A DNA stretch of 64,000 nucleotides. It comes from Methylotenera_A sp963701715 (GTDB taxonomy: Bacteria; Pseudomonadota; Gammaproteobacteria; Burkholderiales; Methylophilaceae). The notes under the pieces are model-generated. The model searched no databases, had not been told where the DNA came from, and worked only from the letters and a program-made list of their open reading frames with translations. A program made the translations under genes and the position numbers. Positions 1-8,366 of this stretch are shown piece by piece (position 1 is the first letter of the stretch; each line of letters opens with the position of its first letter). The stretch lies in assembly GCA_963701715.1 (NCBI GenBank), contig CAVPAX010000004.1:372001-436000 (forward strand), read 5' to 3'.

Positions 1-299
1 TCTGCCATTGCCATTAAAGTATTCACGCCAACCACAGGTAAATTTGCACCAAAACCTAAACCCTGTGCCACGCCGCAAGCAATGCGCACACCGGTAAACG
101 CGCCAGGGCCCGCGCCAAATGAAATGCCGTCCAAATCAGCCAACATAAGGCTGGTTTCACTCAGCAACGCTTGAATCTGCGGCAAAATAAGCTGTGAGGC
201 TGTCTGACCGACATTCTCGTAGTGCGAAAATAGCTTATCGTCCGCTTGCAAAGCAAGTGAGAGAAATTCGGTTGAGTTATCAAGTGCGAGCAGTTTCAT
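1..299 (-). CDS. tsaB: TsaB, tRNA t6A biosynthesis protein (C-terminus cut off)
   Basis: The first ~99 codons of a TsaB/YeaZ-type protein are read on the minus strand; the rest lies beyond the window edge (full-length family members are about 220-230 residues). TsaB is an ASKHA-fold pseudo-enzyme that scaffolds TsaD and TsaE in making threonylcarbamoyl-adenosine at position 37 of ANN-decoding tRNAs in the cytoplasm. The N-terminus reads MKLLALDNSTEF, matching the family's first strand, and the diagnostic segment GAGPGAFTGVRIACG is present about 65-80 residues in. The ATG overlaps the arfB stop (ATGA), so translation is probably coupled within a dinG-arfB-tsaB operon. Identification is firm. 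Confidence 0.9.
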   Translation of the reverse strand, partial: MKLLALDNSTEFLSLALQADDKLFSHYENVGQTASQLILPQIQALLSETSLMLADLDGISFGAGPGAFTGVRIACGVAQGLGFGANLPVVGVNTLMAMA

Positions 300-694
300 T
301 CAGACGCTATTTTGCCACGAAGTCGCTTAATTTGTCCGCGCAAGCTCTTGCTGTCGACTCTTTTCTTTTGCGAAGCATGCGTTGGGCGCGTGGCATAACG
401 CATGGGCTTGACTTGGTTTGCAGCGTTGACTATCTCGTGCAAGCGCTTGATCGCATCTTTTTTATTCGCCTCTTGCGTGCGGAATTGCTGCGCCTTCAGT
501 ACCAGCACACCATCTTCGGTAATGCGGCTATCCTTCGAGTTTAAAAGCCGCTCTTTGAGCCAATTGCTCAAACTGCTGGCCTTAATATCAAAACGCAGAT
601 GGATCGCGCTGGAGACTTTATTCACGTTCTGCCCGCCCGCGCCCTGCGCGCGGATGGCAGTGAGTTCGTATTCAGTTTCTGAAATCTCAATCAT
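296..694 (-). CDS. arfB: ArfB, peptidyl-tRNA hydrolase for stalled ribosomes
   Basis: This 132-residue protein is the YaeJ/ArfB class of codon-independent release factors, which enter the A site of ribosomes stalled at mRNA ends and hydrolyse the peptidyl-tRNA. The catalytic GGQ sits in the segment RAQGAGGQNVNK (residues ~15-26), as in class I release factors. The last ~40 residues are rich in Lys/Arg, corresponding to the tail that occupies the empty mRNA channel. The codon-recognition domains of RF1/RF2 are absent, which separates it from prfA/prfB. It overlaps the helicase gene upstream and tsaB downstream by 4 bp each, suggesting one transcript. Confidence 0.92.
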   Translation of the reverse strand: MIEISETEYELTAIRAQGAGGQNVNKVSSAIHLRFDIKASSLSNWLKERLLNSKDSRITEDGVLVLKAQQFRTQEANKKDAIKRLHEIVNAANQVKPMRYATRPTHASQKKRVDSKSLRGQIKRLRGKIASE

Positions 695-2646
695 TCTTCT
701 TGAAACTCTTTTGCAAAAAAAGCCTCCACATCTGCCAGCTCTTTTGTCCGCTTAAATGGTGGCAAACTTTGCCAGATGCGCTTTCCGTAAGGTTTTGTGA
801 TTAGACGCGGGTCACAAATCACCAGCACGCCACGGTCGGTTTCATCACGTATCAGCCGCCCGGCGCCTTGCTTGAGCGTAATCACCGAGTACGGCAACTG
901 ATATTCCATAAAGGCATTTTTTCCCTCTGCATTCATCTTGTCGATGCGCGCAGAGAGCACCGGATCATCCGGCGGGGCGAATGGCAGTTTGTCGATAATC
1001 ACGACGGATAATGCCTCGCCACGCACATCGACGCCCTCCCAAAAACTCTGACTGCCCACCAGCACGGCATTTCCATGCGTACGAAAGCGCTCTAATAATT
1101 CAGTACGCGTGCTTTCACCTTGCAGCAATAACGGGTATTCCATGCCGTTTTCTGAGAACATCTCTTTTAACAGCGCATGTACTTCGCGCATGGCTTTTAA
1201 ACTTGTGCACAACACAAACGCTCGGCCCTGACTGGCCTGGATAACAGGTAAACTGACTGCCGCCACTGCTGCTGCATAGCCTGCGCTATTAGGATCCGGC
1301 ATGCCAGCAGGCGCATACAATAAGGCTTGGTGGGCATAGTCAAAAGGGCTCTCCCAAAAGCCTGTATCAGCCGCATGCAAGCCCATTTGCGCCATGTAGT
1401 GGCTAAAATCACTTTTAACTGCCAGCGTAGCTGAAGTAAAAATCCACGCACGCGGTTGGGCGCTGAGCTGCTTGCCAAAACTATCCGCTACGCTAAGTGG
1501 CGTGGCATGCAGTTGAACAGATTGCGTAAACACCTCTACCCAGCGGACTAGATTTAAGTTTTGGGCTTTAATCCAGCTGTTCAACTGCTCGCCCAAGGCT
1601 TCACCGCGCTGCCAGCATTTTTCCAGCATGGGGTCGCGCGCGGCCTGGCTTTCCAGAACCTCGGTGAGTTCGCTTAACATGGCTTGCATATCACTAAACG
1701 CTGCCTCGAAACCTTTTAATGCGAGCGCTTTTTGCACAGGCAAACGCGAGCCTTCATACGCAAAAATCAACCGAAAGTCTTTGCAAGCTTTTTCTAATTT
1801 AGGAATCGCCTCGCCTAATGCGGCGCAATCTTTCGCCAGACTTAAATGCGCGATTGTGCTGTCGCGACATAGCTCAAGGAGCTGACTGGTGGAAATATCT
1901 TCGCCAAAGAACAAACCTGCCACGTCAGGCAACTGATGCGCCTCATCAAAAATAACCGTGTTGGCGCTGGGCAGCAGCTCCGCCACTCCTTCATCGCGCA
2001 GCATCACATCGGCAAAAAACAGGTGGTGATTCACGACGACAATATCGGCTGCCAGCGCCTTTTTGCGCGCTTCCATCACAAAGCAATCTTTATAAAAATT
2101 GCAATCTTGACCTAAGCAATTGTCGCGTGTGGAAGTCACATTCAGCCAAATTGGAGCGTTTTCCGGCACATCCGTGAGCTCTGCTTTGTCGCCCGTTTTG
2201 CTATTTTCTGCAAAACTTTTAATTAAGTGTACATATTTAGCATCTTCGCGCGAGGCAAAACGGCCGCTTTGCATAGCGTTTTCCAAATGATAATGACACA
2301 CATAATTGGCGCGCCCTTTCAGCATCGCCACCGTGACAGGCACTTTCAACGCATCGCGCACATTGGGTAAATCACGGCTAAACAGCTGATCCTGTAATGT
2401 TTTGGTACCGGTAGAAATAATCACCTTACCGCCGGAAAGCAACGCCGGTACCAGATAAGCAAAAGTTTTGCCTGTGCCCGTGCCAGCTTCGGCCACTAAT
2501 TGCTTGTTCTCCTTAATGGCTGCTTCAATCGCCAAAGCCATTTCCAGTTGTTGTGCCCGCTCCGAAAAACCTTTAATCGCTTCTGCCAAGGCGCCGCCAC
2601 GCTTAAAAATTTGGGTGAGTTGTGAGTTTTGAGGCATGTCTGACAT
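691..2646 (-). CDS. DinG/YoaA-family ATP-dependent DNA helicase
   Basis: This 651-residue superfamily 2 helicase belongs to the XPD-like iron-sulfur group. Walker A is AEAGTGTGKT near residue 55, the Walker B/DEAH box is VIFDEAHQ, and late motifs include GSQSFWEGVDV and the arginine-finger segment QGAGRLIR. Four cysteines between Walker A and DEAH (in NYVCHYH, NCLGQDC and YKDCF) fit the 4Fe-4S cluster of XPD/DinG enzymes. Members unwind 5'-3' and help resolve R-loops or replication blocks. The lack of an exonuclease domain and the length favour YoaA over long Gram-positive DinG. The start is either the first ATG or the one three codons later; neither has a strong ribosome binding site. Confidence 0.88.
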   Translation of the reverse strand: MSDMPQNSQLTQIFKRGGALAEAIKGFSERAQQLEMALAIEAAIKENKQLVAEAGTGTGKTFAYLVPALLSGGKVIISTGTKTLQDQLFSRDLPNVRDALKVPVTVAMLKGRANYVCHYHLENAMQSGRFASREDAKYVHLIKSFAENSKTGDKAELTDVPENAPIWLNVTSTRDNCLGQDCNFYKDCFVMEARKKALAADIVVVNHHLFFADVMLRDEGVAELLPSANTVIFDEAHQLPDVAGLFFGEDISTSQLLELCRDSTIAHLSLAKDCAALGEAIPKLEKACKDFRLIFAYEGSRLPVQKALALKGFEAAFSDMQAMLSELTEVLESQAARDPMLEKCWQRGEALGEQLNSWIKAQNLNLVRWVEVFTQSVQLHATPLSVADSFGKQLSAQPRAWIFTSATLAVKSDFSHYMAQMGLHAADTGFWESPFDYAHQALLYAPAGMPDPNSAGYAAAVAAVSLPVIQASQGRAFVLCTSLKAMREVHALLKEMFSENGMEYPLLLQGESTRTELLERFRTHGNAVLVGSQSFWEGVDVRGEALSVVIIDKLPFAPPDDPVLSARIDKMNAEGKNAFMEYQLPYSVITLKQGAGRLIRDETDRGVLVICDPRLITKPYGKRIWQSLPPFKRTKELADVEAFFAKEFQEE

Positions 2647-2773
2647 GCAGAAATTATCCCATGAATTAGGTAGTGATTATTGGAGCTTACAAAAAGTATT
2701 GCGTTAAGTTGCATATCTTGTTAGCCTAGTATTGCTATATGTATTAACTCTGTCATTACTTTTGGGAGGATGT

Positions 2774-3064
2774 ATGGATTTAGCAATGATTATTCAGTTA
2801 ATTAGTGGTGCAGTAGGTGGCAATATTGCAGGCAGCTTGATGAAAAATGCAAGTATGGGCACAGCGCTCAACTCTGTAATTGGTATTTTGGGTGGTGGTT
2901 TAGGCGGTCAATTGCTCGGCATGCTGGGCATGGGGGGCGCGGCAGCGGCTGGTGGTGGCATGGACATTGCCTCTATCATTAGCCAAGTAGCTGGGGGTGG
3001 TATAGGTGGCGGTGTACTATTGGCCATCATCGGCCTAATTAAAAACGCAATGGCAAAGCAATAA
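2774..3064 (+). CDS. Small glycine-rich membrane protein, function unknown
   Basis: This is a 96-residue hydrophobic protein of unknown function. The start is placed at the internal ATG at 2774 because GGGAGG lies four bases upstream; a longer frame from 2732 would add 14 residues without a ribosome binding site. The sequence has two hydrophobic blocks rich in Gly/Ala (ISGAVGGNIAGS and VAGGGIGGGVLLAIIG) around a glycine-rich centre, suggesting two glycine-zipper membrane helices. No catalytic residues are visible. It is followed by its own strong terminator, so it is probably monocistronic. Confidence 0.7.
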   Translation: MDLAMIIQLISGAVGGNIAGSLMKNASMGTALNSVIGILGGGLGGQLLGMLGMGGAAAAGGGMDIASIISQVAGGGIGGGVLLAIIGLIKNAMAKQ

Positions 3065-3077
3065 TAAATCAACCGAG

Positions 3078-3107
3078 CCTACTCTAAAATTTTTAGAGTA
3101 GGTTTTC
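3078..3107 (+). terminator. Rho-independent terminator
   Basis: The arms CCTACTCTAAAA and TTTTAGAGTAGG form a perfect 12-bp stem around a single central base, followed by TTTT. It closes the glycine-rich small-protein gene and insulates the NlpC/P60 gene downstream. Confidence 0.75.
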
Positions 3108-3136
3108 AAAGTCTTAAATCTATAGCCTTAACTCTC

Positions 3137-3694
3137 ATGAAACATATAGTATTTTTGTTGTTGTGTTTATTCTTGGGCTTTGTCACGCCTATACAAGCTG
3201 ATGAAGCGCTTGCTGAAAACGCGGCCGGGATAACGCTCTATAATGTAGATGAGAATAATGATCAGGCGCCAGTTAGCAACTGGCAGGATAAAGCACAAGA
3301 AGTACTGATTAATGCGCTAAGCCTAACTGGGATAAAATATAAATACGGCGGAAACTCGCCAGAAACCGGTTTTGATTGCAGCGGTTTTGTGCGCTATGTA
3401 TTTCGCAATGCAGCCAATTTAACTTTGCCGCCCACTGCGCGCGCTATCAGTCAAATCGGTAAAACTGTCAAAAAAGATGAACTGCAACCTGGTGACTTAG
3501 TGTTCTTTAATACTTTAAAATCTGCTTTTTCCCATGTGGGCATCTATATTGGCGATAACAAATTTATCCATGCACCCAGCACAGGCAAGGTGGTACGGGT
3601 GGAAAGCATGCAGGATGGATATTGGGCAAAACGCTTTAACGGCGGCCAGCGTTTAGATAACGAAGCTAATCGATTCGCAGTAAATGCCCAGTAA
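3137..3694 (+). CDS. NlpC/P60-family peptidoglycan hydrolase
   Basis: This 185-residue exported cysteine peptidase probably cleaves gamma-D-Glu/diaminopimelate bonds in peptidoglycan peptides. A signal peptide (hydrophobic VFLLLCLFLGFV, then TPIQADEA) covers about the first 22 residues. The catalytic cysteine is Cys81 in GFDCSGFVRY, the histidine His133 in SHVGIYIG and the third polar residue His145 in FIHAPSTG, the canonical C-H-H triad. No lipobox and no SH3 or LysM targeting domain are present, so it is probably a free periplasmic enzyme. It stands alone between a terminator and a convergent ferritin-like gene. Confidence 0.9.
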   Translation: MKHIVFLLLCLFLGFVTPIQADEALAENAAGITLYNVDENNDQAPVSNWQDKAQEVLINALSLTGIKYKYGGNSPETGFDCSGFVRYVFRNAANLTLPPTARAISQIGKTVKKDELQPGDLVFFNTLKSAFSHVGIYIGDNKFIHAPSTGKVVRVESMQDGYWAKRFNGGQRLDNEANRFAVNAQ

Positions 3695-3696
3695 AA

Positions 3697-4158
3697 TCAC
3701 TCGTGAAACTTTGCCAAATCACCAGGCTTGCGTAACATTTTATCCACTTCGCCCAAATGCAGCTCTTCCTGGTAAATCATTTCTCTAGCATATTCTTCCA
3801 GCATCACAGAGTCACCCTCAACCAGCTTCAATAAGGTTTTGTAAGCATTCAGCGCAGCAGTTTCGTGTGCCAGCGATTCACGCAGAATATCGCCAATATC
3901 GTGATTATGCGTTTCTAGCAAAGGACCAATTGACAACGAGGGATGACCGCCCAGATGCGTAATCAACTCGCCGGCCTTGTCTGCATGTGCTAAAGATTCG
4001 GTGGCCTGGCCACGCAACCAGGATACGATTGGAATGCGATTATAGCCAAACACCATTAACGCATAATGCGTATAGCGCACCACACCAGCCAATTCCAGCT
4101 CCAGAATGGTATTGAGCGCATTAACTACCGGGCTACTTGCTCCATGATTTGTTGCCAT
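3697..4158 (-). CDS. Ferritin-like (bacterioferritin-type) protein
   Basis: This 153-residue four-helix-bundle protein resembles bacterioferritins in length and in the spacing of metal ligands: a Glu in LELELAGVVRY, an ExxH in ESLAHADK, an ExxH-type ESLAHETAA and the C-terminal EELHLGEVD. These fit a di-iron ferroxidase site. The N-terminal region is not the classical MKGDxxVI bacterioferritin start, and a haem-binding Met cannot be assigned with confidence, so iron storage is likely but a specialised ferritin-like role is possible. The ATG follows AAAGGAGAAC, a strong ribosome binding site. It converges on the NlpC/P60 gene with a 2-bp gap. Confidence 0.75.
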   Translation of the reverse strand: MATNHGASSPVVNALNTILELELAGVVRYTHYALMVFGYNRIPIVSWLRGQATESLAHADKAGELITHLGGHPSLSIGPLLETHNHDIGDILRESLAHETAALNAYKTLLKLVEGDSVMLEEYAREMIYQEELHLGEVDKMLRKPGDLAKFHE

Positions 4159-4325
4159 TTTGTTCTCCTTTATCTAATGCCAATGTTGAGCTTTAAGCTT
4201 AATCGCATAGTGTACACATAATAGAAAAGACTTGCTGAAATGCCAGCAATTCACATAATCAATCTATGCTTGATACAAAAGCTTCCAAGTGAAATGCTGA
4301 TTGCGTATTTTGTGTATTATGAAGT

Positions 4326-4610
4326 TCAATCAACTTTCCTGTCGCTATGCCCCAAATCCCGCTCCGGCGCAATTACATCGCGAATATGCTGCTTCAGCTC
4401 TTTCGATTCCGGGAAGCGCCCTGCCTCTTTACGTGAAAACACCACAACGCCATTGAGCCGCACCTCAAACACGCCGCCTGTACCAGGAACCAGACTCACC
4501 GCACTTAACTCGGCTTCAAATGTTGTGAGCAACTCTTGCGCCATCCAGGCAGCGCGCAGCAACCATCTGCACTGCGTGCAATATTCGATTTCAACCTGAT
4601 TATTTCTCAT
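4326..4610 (-). CDS. SelT/SelW/SelH (Rdx) family protein, cysteine form
   Basis: This 94-residue thioredoxin-like protein has a redox motif CTQC (Cys11 and Cys14) near its start, as in selenoprotein W homologues where the second or first cysteine may be selenocysteine. Here both are cysteines encoded by ordinary codons. The C-terminal half carries the family's GTGGVFEV strand and FPESKELKQHIRD helix. The start is the second Met (at 4610) because GGAG lies seven bases upstream; the longer frame begins at 4622. Its cellular partner is unknown, and a redox or disulfide function is inferred from the family. Confidence 0.82.
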   Translation of the reverse strand: MRNNQVEIEYCTQCRWLLRAAWMAQELLTTFEAELSAVSLVPGTGGVFEVRLNGVVVFSRKEAGRFPESKELKQHIRDVIAPERDLGHSDRKVD

Positions 4611-4735
4611 TACCCACTCCAAAATTTCACTTTCCGCTATATGAAAATCCCTTGAAATAGCGCAAAATGAACCAATTATTTAATTGTAAGCTCATAGCTT
4701 AACGTTGCGGATAGTTTAAGCAACAATTAATCGTT

Positions 4736-6169
4736 TTGATGAAAAGGGTGTGCATGCGGTCTTCTTTTGAAAAATTTGGTCTCATTGGTTCCGGTGTTTT
4801 AATTGGTGTATTGATTAGCCTTAACTTTTCAGTTTTGGCCGAAAAAGTCATGTCCCCGCAGTTACCTATTGATGATTTGCGCGTATTTGCTGAAGTTTTT
4901 GGCAAAGTCAAAAGCGATTATGTAGAGCCGGTTGAAGATAAAAAGCTGATTAACGAAGCTTTAACCGGTATGCTTTCCGGCCTAGACCCGCATTCTACTT
5001 TTATGGATGCCGATGCCTACAAAGACTTGCAGGCCGGTACGCAAGGTGAATTTGGTGGCCTGGGCATTGAAGTGGCAATGGAAGATGGCTTGGTAAAGGT
5101 AGTTTCACCCATTGAAGACAGCCCGGCTTATAAGGCTGGCCTAAAAGCTGGCGATTTGGTGATGAAACTCGACGACACGCAGGTACGCGGACTAAGCTTG
5201 AACGACGCTGTAAAACGCATGAGAGGCAAACCAGACACTAAAATTGTGCTGACTGTGTTACGTAAGGGCGAGGCCAAACCGCTCACATTTAACTTAACGC
5301 GCGCGATTATTAAAACACAAAGTGTTAAAACTAAATTTATCGAGAAAGATTACGGTTATGTACGCATTACCCAGTTTCAGGAACATACGGGTGAGGATTT
5401 AGCAAAAACACTTAAGTCATTGCGTGAGCAAAACAAAGGGCCATTTAAAGGTTTAGTGCTAGATTTACGCAACAACCCAGGAGGCTTGCTGGATGCGGCT
5501 GTTGGCGTGTCTGCAGCATTTCTGCCAAAAGATGATTTGGTGGTTTACACAGAGGGTCGCGTAGCAGACTCTAAAATGCGCCTGAACGCAAATCCGCTTG
5601 ATTACGCACGCCGTGGTAAAGGTGATTATCTCAAAGATGTGCCTGCCGACTACAAAAAAACGCCCTTAGTCGTGTTGGTCAACTCTGGTTCGGCATCTGC
5701 TTCTGAAATTGTCGCAGGCGCTTTGCAGGATCATAAGCGTGCAACGATTTTGGGTATACAAAGCTTTGGTAAAGGCTCTGTACAAACCATTCTGCCGATG
5801 AACAACGGTAGTGCAATCAAGCTCACCACTGCACGTTACTTCACCCCTAATGGCCGCTCAATTCAAGCCAAAGGTATCATACCAGACATTATTGTTGAAG
5901 ACGGCTTTGATCAATCCAACAATTTGCACGAGGCCGATTTGGCCAAGCATCTGTCCAACCCTAAAGATGCCGAGACCAGCACACCCAAGATGAGCGAAGT
6001 TTTAGACCCATCAAAAGAAAAACTGAACGAGAAAAAATATGCTGAGCAACAAGGCCCAATCGAGCCTGCCAGCAAGGATGATATTCAATTTATTCAGGCA
6101 ATGAATGTATTAAAAGGCTTGCCTGTTCAAAAAACACCCGAAATTAGACCTACAGAAGCTAAAAAATAA
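4736..6169 (+). CDS. CtpA-type C-terminal processing serine protease (S41)
   Basis: This 477-residue periplasmic protease trims C-termini of envelope proteins and may regulate peptidoglycan hydrolases. An uncleaved or cleaved N-terminal hydrophobic segment (about residues 15-35) is followed by a helical region, a PDZ domain (about 95-180, with GGLGIEV and AGLKAGD), and the S41 catalytic core. The Ser/Lys dyad is visible as Ser321 in SGSASASE and Lys346 in FGKGSVQT; the 25-residue spacing equals that of Bacillus CtpB-type enzymes. The C-terminus is a charged Pro/Lys-rich tail. Several Met codons lie at the start (4736, 4739, 4754), so the exact N-terminus is uncertain. A terminator follows. 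Confidence 0.93.
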   Translation: MMKRVCMRSSFEKFGLIGSGVLIGVLISLNFSVLAEKVMSPQLPIDDLRVFAEVFGKVKSDYVEPVEDKKLINEALTGMLSGLDPHSTFMDADAYKDLQAGTQGEFGGLGIEVAMEDGLVKVVSPIEDSPAYKAGLKAGDLVMKLDDTQVRGLSLNDAVKRMRGKPDTKIVLTVLRKGEAKPLTFNLTRAIIKTQSVKTKFIEKDYGYVRITQFQEHTGEDLAKTLKSLREQNKGPFKGLVLDLRNNPGGLLDAAVGVSAAFLPKDDLVVYTEGRVADSKMRLNANPLDYARRGKGDYLKDVPADYKKTPLVVLVNSGSASASEIVAGALQDHKRATILGIQSFGKGSVQTILPMNNGSAIKLTTARYFTPNGRSIQAKGIIPDIIVEDGFDQSNNLHEADLAKHLSNPKDAETSTPKMSEVLDPSKEKLNEKKYAEQQGPIEPASKDDIQFIQAMNVLKGLPVQKTPEIRPTEAKK

Positions 6170-6196
6170 TTTAATTACTTTTTTAGTTACCTTACG

Positions 6197-6231
6197 CCCT
6201 GCCTTGAAATCTTCAAGCAGGGCTTTGTTTT
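6197..6231 (+). terminator. Rho-independent terminator after ctpA
   Basis: CCCTGCCTTGAA and TTCAAGCAGGG pair with one bulged C and a three-base loop, followed by CTTTGTTTT. It lies 28 bp after the protease stop codon. Confidence 0.75.
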
Positions 6232-6292
6232 AGGTGGCCTTAAATAACAAATCAGGTATGACTTAATACTGGAATTGGATTAAACTTATCTA

Positions 6293-6916
6293 ATGCTATC
6301 GGATAAGATTATCACCACATTTGACAAAGGCCTGCGTACCATTTTTGCAGCCGGTGTCGCTGCCAGAAAGCGTCCAGATGGATATCTAGATGAACCCGCA
6401 TTAGACGATGCAAGTAAAATTCATGCAGCCGCACTGATGCGGATTAACCATGTCGGTGAAATCTGCGCGCAGGCTTTATATAGCGGTCAGGCGCTGAGTT
6501 CGCGCAACCCGAAAATTGTAAACGCGCTCAAACATGCTGCTGCCGAAGAAACCGATCATCTGGTGTGGTGTGAGGCACGAATTAAGGAGCTTGGGGGGCG
6601 TAAAAGTTTGCTTAATCCAGTATGGTATGCAGGCAGCTTTGCCTTAGGAGCAATCGCAGGCGCACTGAGTGACAAATGGAATTTAGGTTTTTTGGCAGAA
6701 ACCGAACAGCAGGTATCAATTCATTTGCAAAATCATTTGAATCAACTTGATGAAAGCGACGTTAAAACGCGTACAATCGTATATCAAATTCAGCAGGATG
6801 AAGCAGCACATGCAAGTGAGGCCAATCAGCTTGGTGCAGTAGAATTGCCTGCACTGATTAAAGCAGGCATGAAAGTCGCTTCTAAAATCATGACGAAAAC
6901 CGCCTATTATATTTAA
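6293..6916 (+). CDS. coq7: Coq7, di-iron demethoxyubiquinone hydroxylase
   Basis: This 207-residue enzyme hydroxylates 2-polyprenyl-3-methyl-6-methoxy-1,4-benzoquinol, the penultimate ubiquinone biosynthesis step, at the membrane surface. The duplicated ferritin-like ExxH signature is clear: Glu56 (HVGEICAQ), Glu86 and His89 (EETDH), Glu138 (AETEQQ), Glu170 and His173 (DEAAH). Many betaproteobacteria use Coq7 where Escherichia coli uses the flavin enzyme UbiF, which supports the taxonomic guess. It is followed 30 bp later by a DUF2322 gene in the same direction; no functional link is evident. Confidence 0.93.
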   Translation: MLSDKIITTFDKGLRTIFAAGVAARKRPDGYLDEPALDDASKIHAAALMRINHVGEICAQALYSGQALSSRNPKIVNALKHAAAEETDHLVWCEARIKELGGRKSLLNPVWYAGSFALGAIAGALSDKWNLGFLAETEQQVSIHLQNHLNQLDESDVKTRTIVYQIQQDEAAHASEANQLGAVELPALIKAGMKVASKIMTKTAYYI

Positions 6917-6946
6917 TCGCTTAAGGCAAAATTTTTTAAGGTTAGT

Positions 6947-7264
6947 ATGCAGAAATTCAGTGACGTTTTACTTACACTCGACAACGCCGACGACGTCCAA
7001 CGTATTGAGCTTTATAACGAAAAAGGCGAGCCTGCGGGGGTTATTGAAAACAAGCCTGGCAGCCAAGGATCGGTTAAAGTTTACAACCACCTTTACAGAA
7101 TGTATGGCGGCATTACTCTGGACGCGGCTGTTGAAGGATTAGCCCTATACGCAGAGCATACCGAAGACGCTGAAAATTGCCCAGGCAAACATCCAAATGT
7201 GGATAGACTTTTAAATGTGCTGGAAAACGAAGCGCCTCTTAAAGTAAAAATTATTAGCCACTAA
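6947..7264 (+). CDS. DUF2322-type conserved protein
   Basis: This 105-residue soluble protein matches, from memory, the DUF2322 family of betaproteobacteria, whose hallmark segments IENKPGSQGS, LYAEHTEDA and PGKHPNVDRLL all appear here. No signal peptide, membrane segment or recognised catalytic motif is visible. The function is unknown. The ATG is preceded by AAGGTTAGT, an acceptable ribosome binding site, and the gene ends at a large inverted repeat shared with the convergent osmC-like gene. Confidence 0.75.
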   Translation: MQKFSDVLLTLDNADDVQRIELYNEKGEPAGVIENKPGSQGSVKVYNHLYRMYGGITLDAAVEGLALYAEHTEDAENCPGKHPNVDRLLNVLENEAPLKVKIISH

Positions 7265-7316
7265 GACCTTTCAAACAGCTGAATACTTTAAATCTAATCG
7301 GCAAAATTAAAACACC

Positions 7317-7371
7317 AAACCCATGCGGCCTGCAGGTCCCATGGGTACTGGAGTGCAGGCCGCATGGGTTT
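7317..7371. terminator. 18-bp inverted repeat, probable bidirectional terminator
   Basis: The arms AAACCCATGCGGCCTGCA (7317-7334) and TGCAGGCCGCATGGGTTT (7354-7371) are perfect complements separated by 19 bases. The spacer holds a second small palindrome, CCCATGGG. The right arm runs into the stop codon of the convergent osmC-like gene. The central 31 bp (7329-7359) recur in diverged form at 43972-44002. Confidence 0.75.
7329..7359. repeat. Dispersed 31-bp palindromic element, copy 1
   Basis: This 31-bp core begins CCTGCAG and ends TGCAGG. It matches copy 2 at 43972-44002 at 24 of 31 positions with no gap, by eye. Both copies sit between convergent genes, which suggests a REP-like or reused terminator family. 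Confidence 0.5.
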
Positions 7372-7786
7372 ATGTAGGTTTTATTTCGAAGCTATGCGTA
7401 ATTTCAACGCTTTTGCCCAGCATTATTGAAGCAGAGCAATATTTTTCTGCGGACAATTTCACGGCACGTTCCACCTGAGCTTCATTCAAGTTATCACCAG
7501 TCACCACAAAGTGCACATGAATTTTAGTAAATACCTTGGGAATTTCATCCGCACGAATCGCATCGATTTCTGCCACACAGTCCACAATTGGCTGACGCGC
7601 TTTTTTCAAAATGGTCACGACATCAAATGAAGTGCAGCCGCCCATGCCAATGAGCAGCATTTCCATCGGCCGCATGCCTATGTTACGGCCACCGTTCTCC
7701 GGCGCGCCATCCAGTACAACTGCATGTCCCGTCTCTGACTCACCGACGAAACAAACGCCCTCAACCCATTTTACGCGTACTTTCAT
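7370..7786 (-). CDS. OsmC/Ohr-family protein (YhfA-like)
   Basis: This 138-residue protein belongs to the OsmC superfamily, thiol-dependent peroxidases or related proteins. The two conserved cysteines are visible in GMGGCTSFDVV and EKYCSASIML. The overall form (N-terminal strand with VKWVEGVCFVGE, then the first Cys helix) resembles the YhfA subgroup, whose substrate is unknown; classical organic hydroperoxide activity cannot be assumed. No signal peptide is seen. Its stop codon overlaps the terminator-like inverted repeat, and an FKBP gene lies upstream on the same strand, 31 bp away. Confidence 0.88.
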   Translation of the reverse strand: MKVRVKWVEGVCFVGESETGHAVVLDGAPENGGRNIGMRPMEMLLIGMGGCTSFDVVTILKKARQPIVDCVAEIDAIRADEIPKVFTKIHVHFVVTGDNLNEAQVERAVKLSAEKYCSASIMLGKSVEITHSFEIKPT

Positions 7787-7817
7787 TACTTACTATTCTT
7801 TCCGTAGACACTAGTGT

Positions 7818-8282
7818 CTACTTCACATCCAAAAGTTCAACATCAAAAATCAAGGTGGCATTCGGAGGGATTACACCACCTGCACCTCGTGCGCCATATC
7901 CCATTTCCGGTGGAATAATCAGTGTACGTTTACCACCGATTTTCATACCGGCAAAGCCTTCATCCCAGCCCTGAATCACCTGACCGGCACCCAAAGCAAA
8001 ATCAAATGGTTGTTTTCTATCCAAACTGCTATCAAATTTTTTGCCTTTTTTGTCAGCCGCTGTTGCATCATACAGCCAGCCGGTATAGTGCACGCTAATA
8101 TTAAATCCCGGCTCCGCTTCGCGGCCTGTGCCAACTTGTGTGTCAATTTTTTGTAGTTCTGTGATGCTGGATGTCATTGCAGATTTTTCCTGTGATGGTG
8201 TTGTTGAAGTTGATGTTTCAGCCTTGCAAGCACTTAATGCAAAAGCGCATGCACATGCCAATAGAATATTAATTAGCTTCAT
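7818..8282 (-). CDS. FKBP-type peptidyl-prolyl isomerase, lipoprotein
   Basis: This 154-residue protein has an N-terminal signal with the lipobox LSAC (Cys19), a Ser/Thr-rich linker, and one FKBP domain from about residue 45. Typical FKBP features include VHYTGWLYD, GAGQVIQGWDEG and GYGARGAGGVIPPNATLIF. It should catalyse proline cis-trans isomerisation during folding of envelope proteins, tethered to a membrane. AAGG lies seven bases before the ATG. The short single-domain form lacks the dimerisation domain of FkpA or Mip. Confidence 0.9.
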   Translation of the reverse strand: MKLINILLACACAFALSACKAETSTSTTPSQEKSAMTSSITELQKIDTQVGTGREAEPGFNISVHYTGWLYDATAADKKGKKFDSSLDRKQPFDFALGAGQVIQGWDEGFAGMKIGGKRTLIIPPEMGYGARGAGGVIPPNATLIFDVELLDVK

Positions 8283-8366
8283 GATGTAACCTTAATCCTT
8301 GAAACAGCTTATGTAATTGAAACGATATGATACCGCAAACTCATACAAGTTCGTGAGGCTCGGCAG

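Noticed and set aside
4326..4610. SelW-like gene as a selenoprotein
   Set aside because: Both redox positions are ordinary cysteine codons, and no UGA occurs inside the frame.
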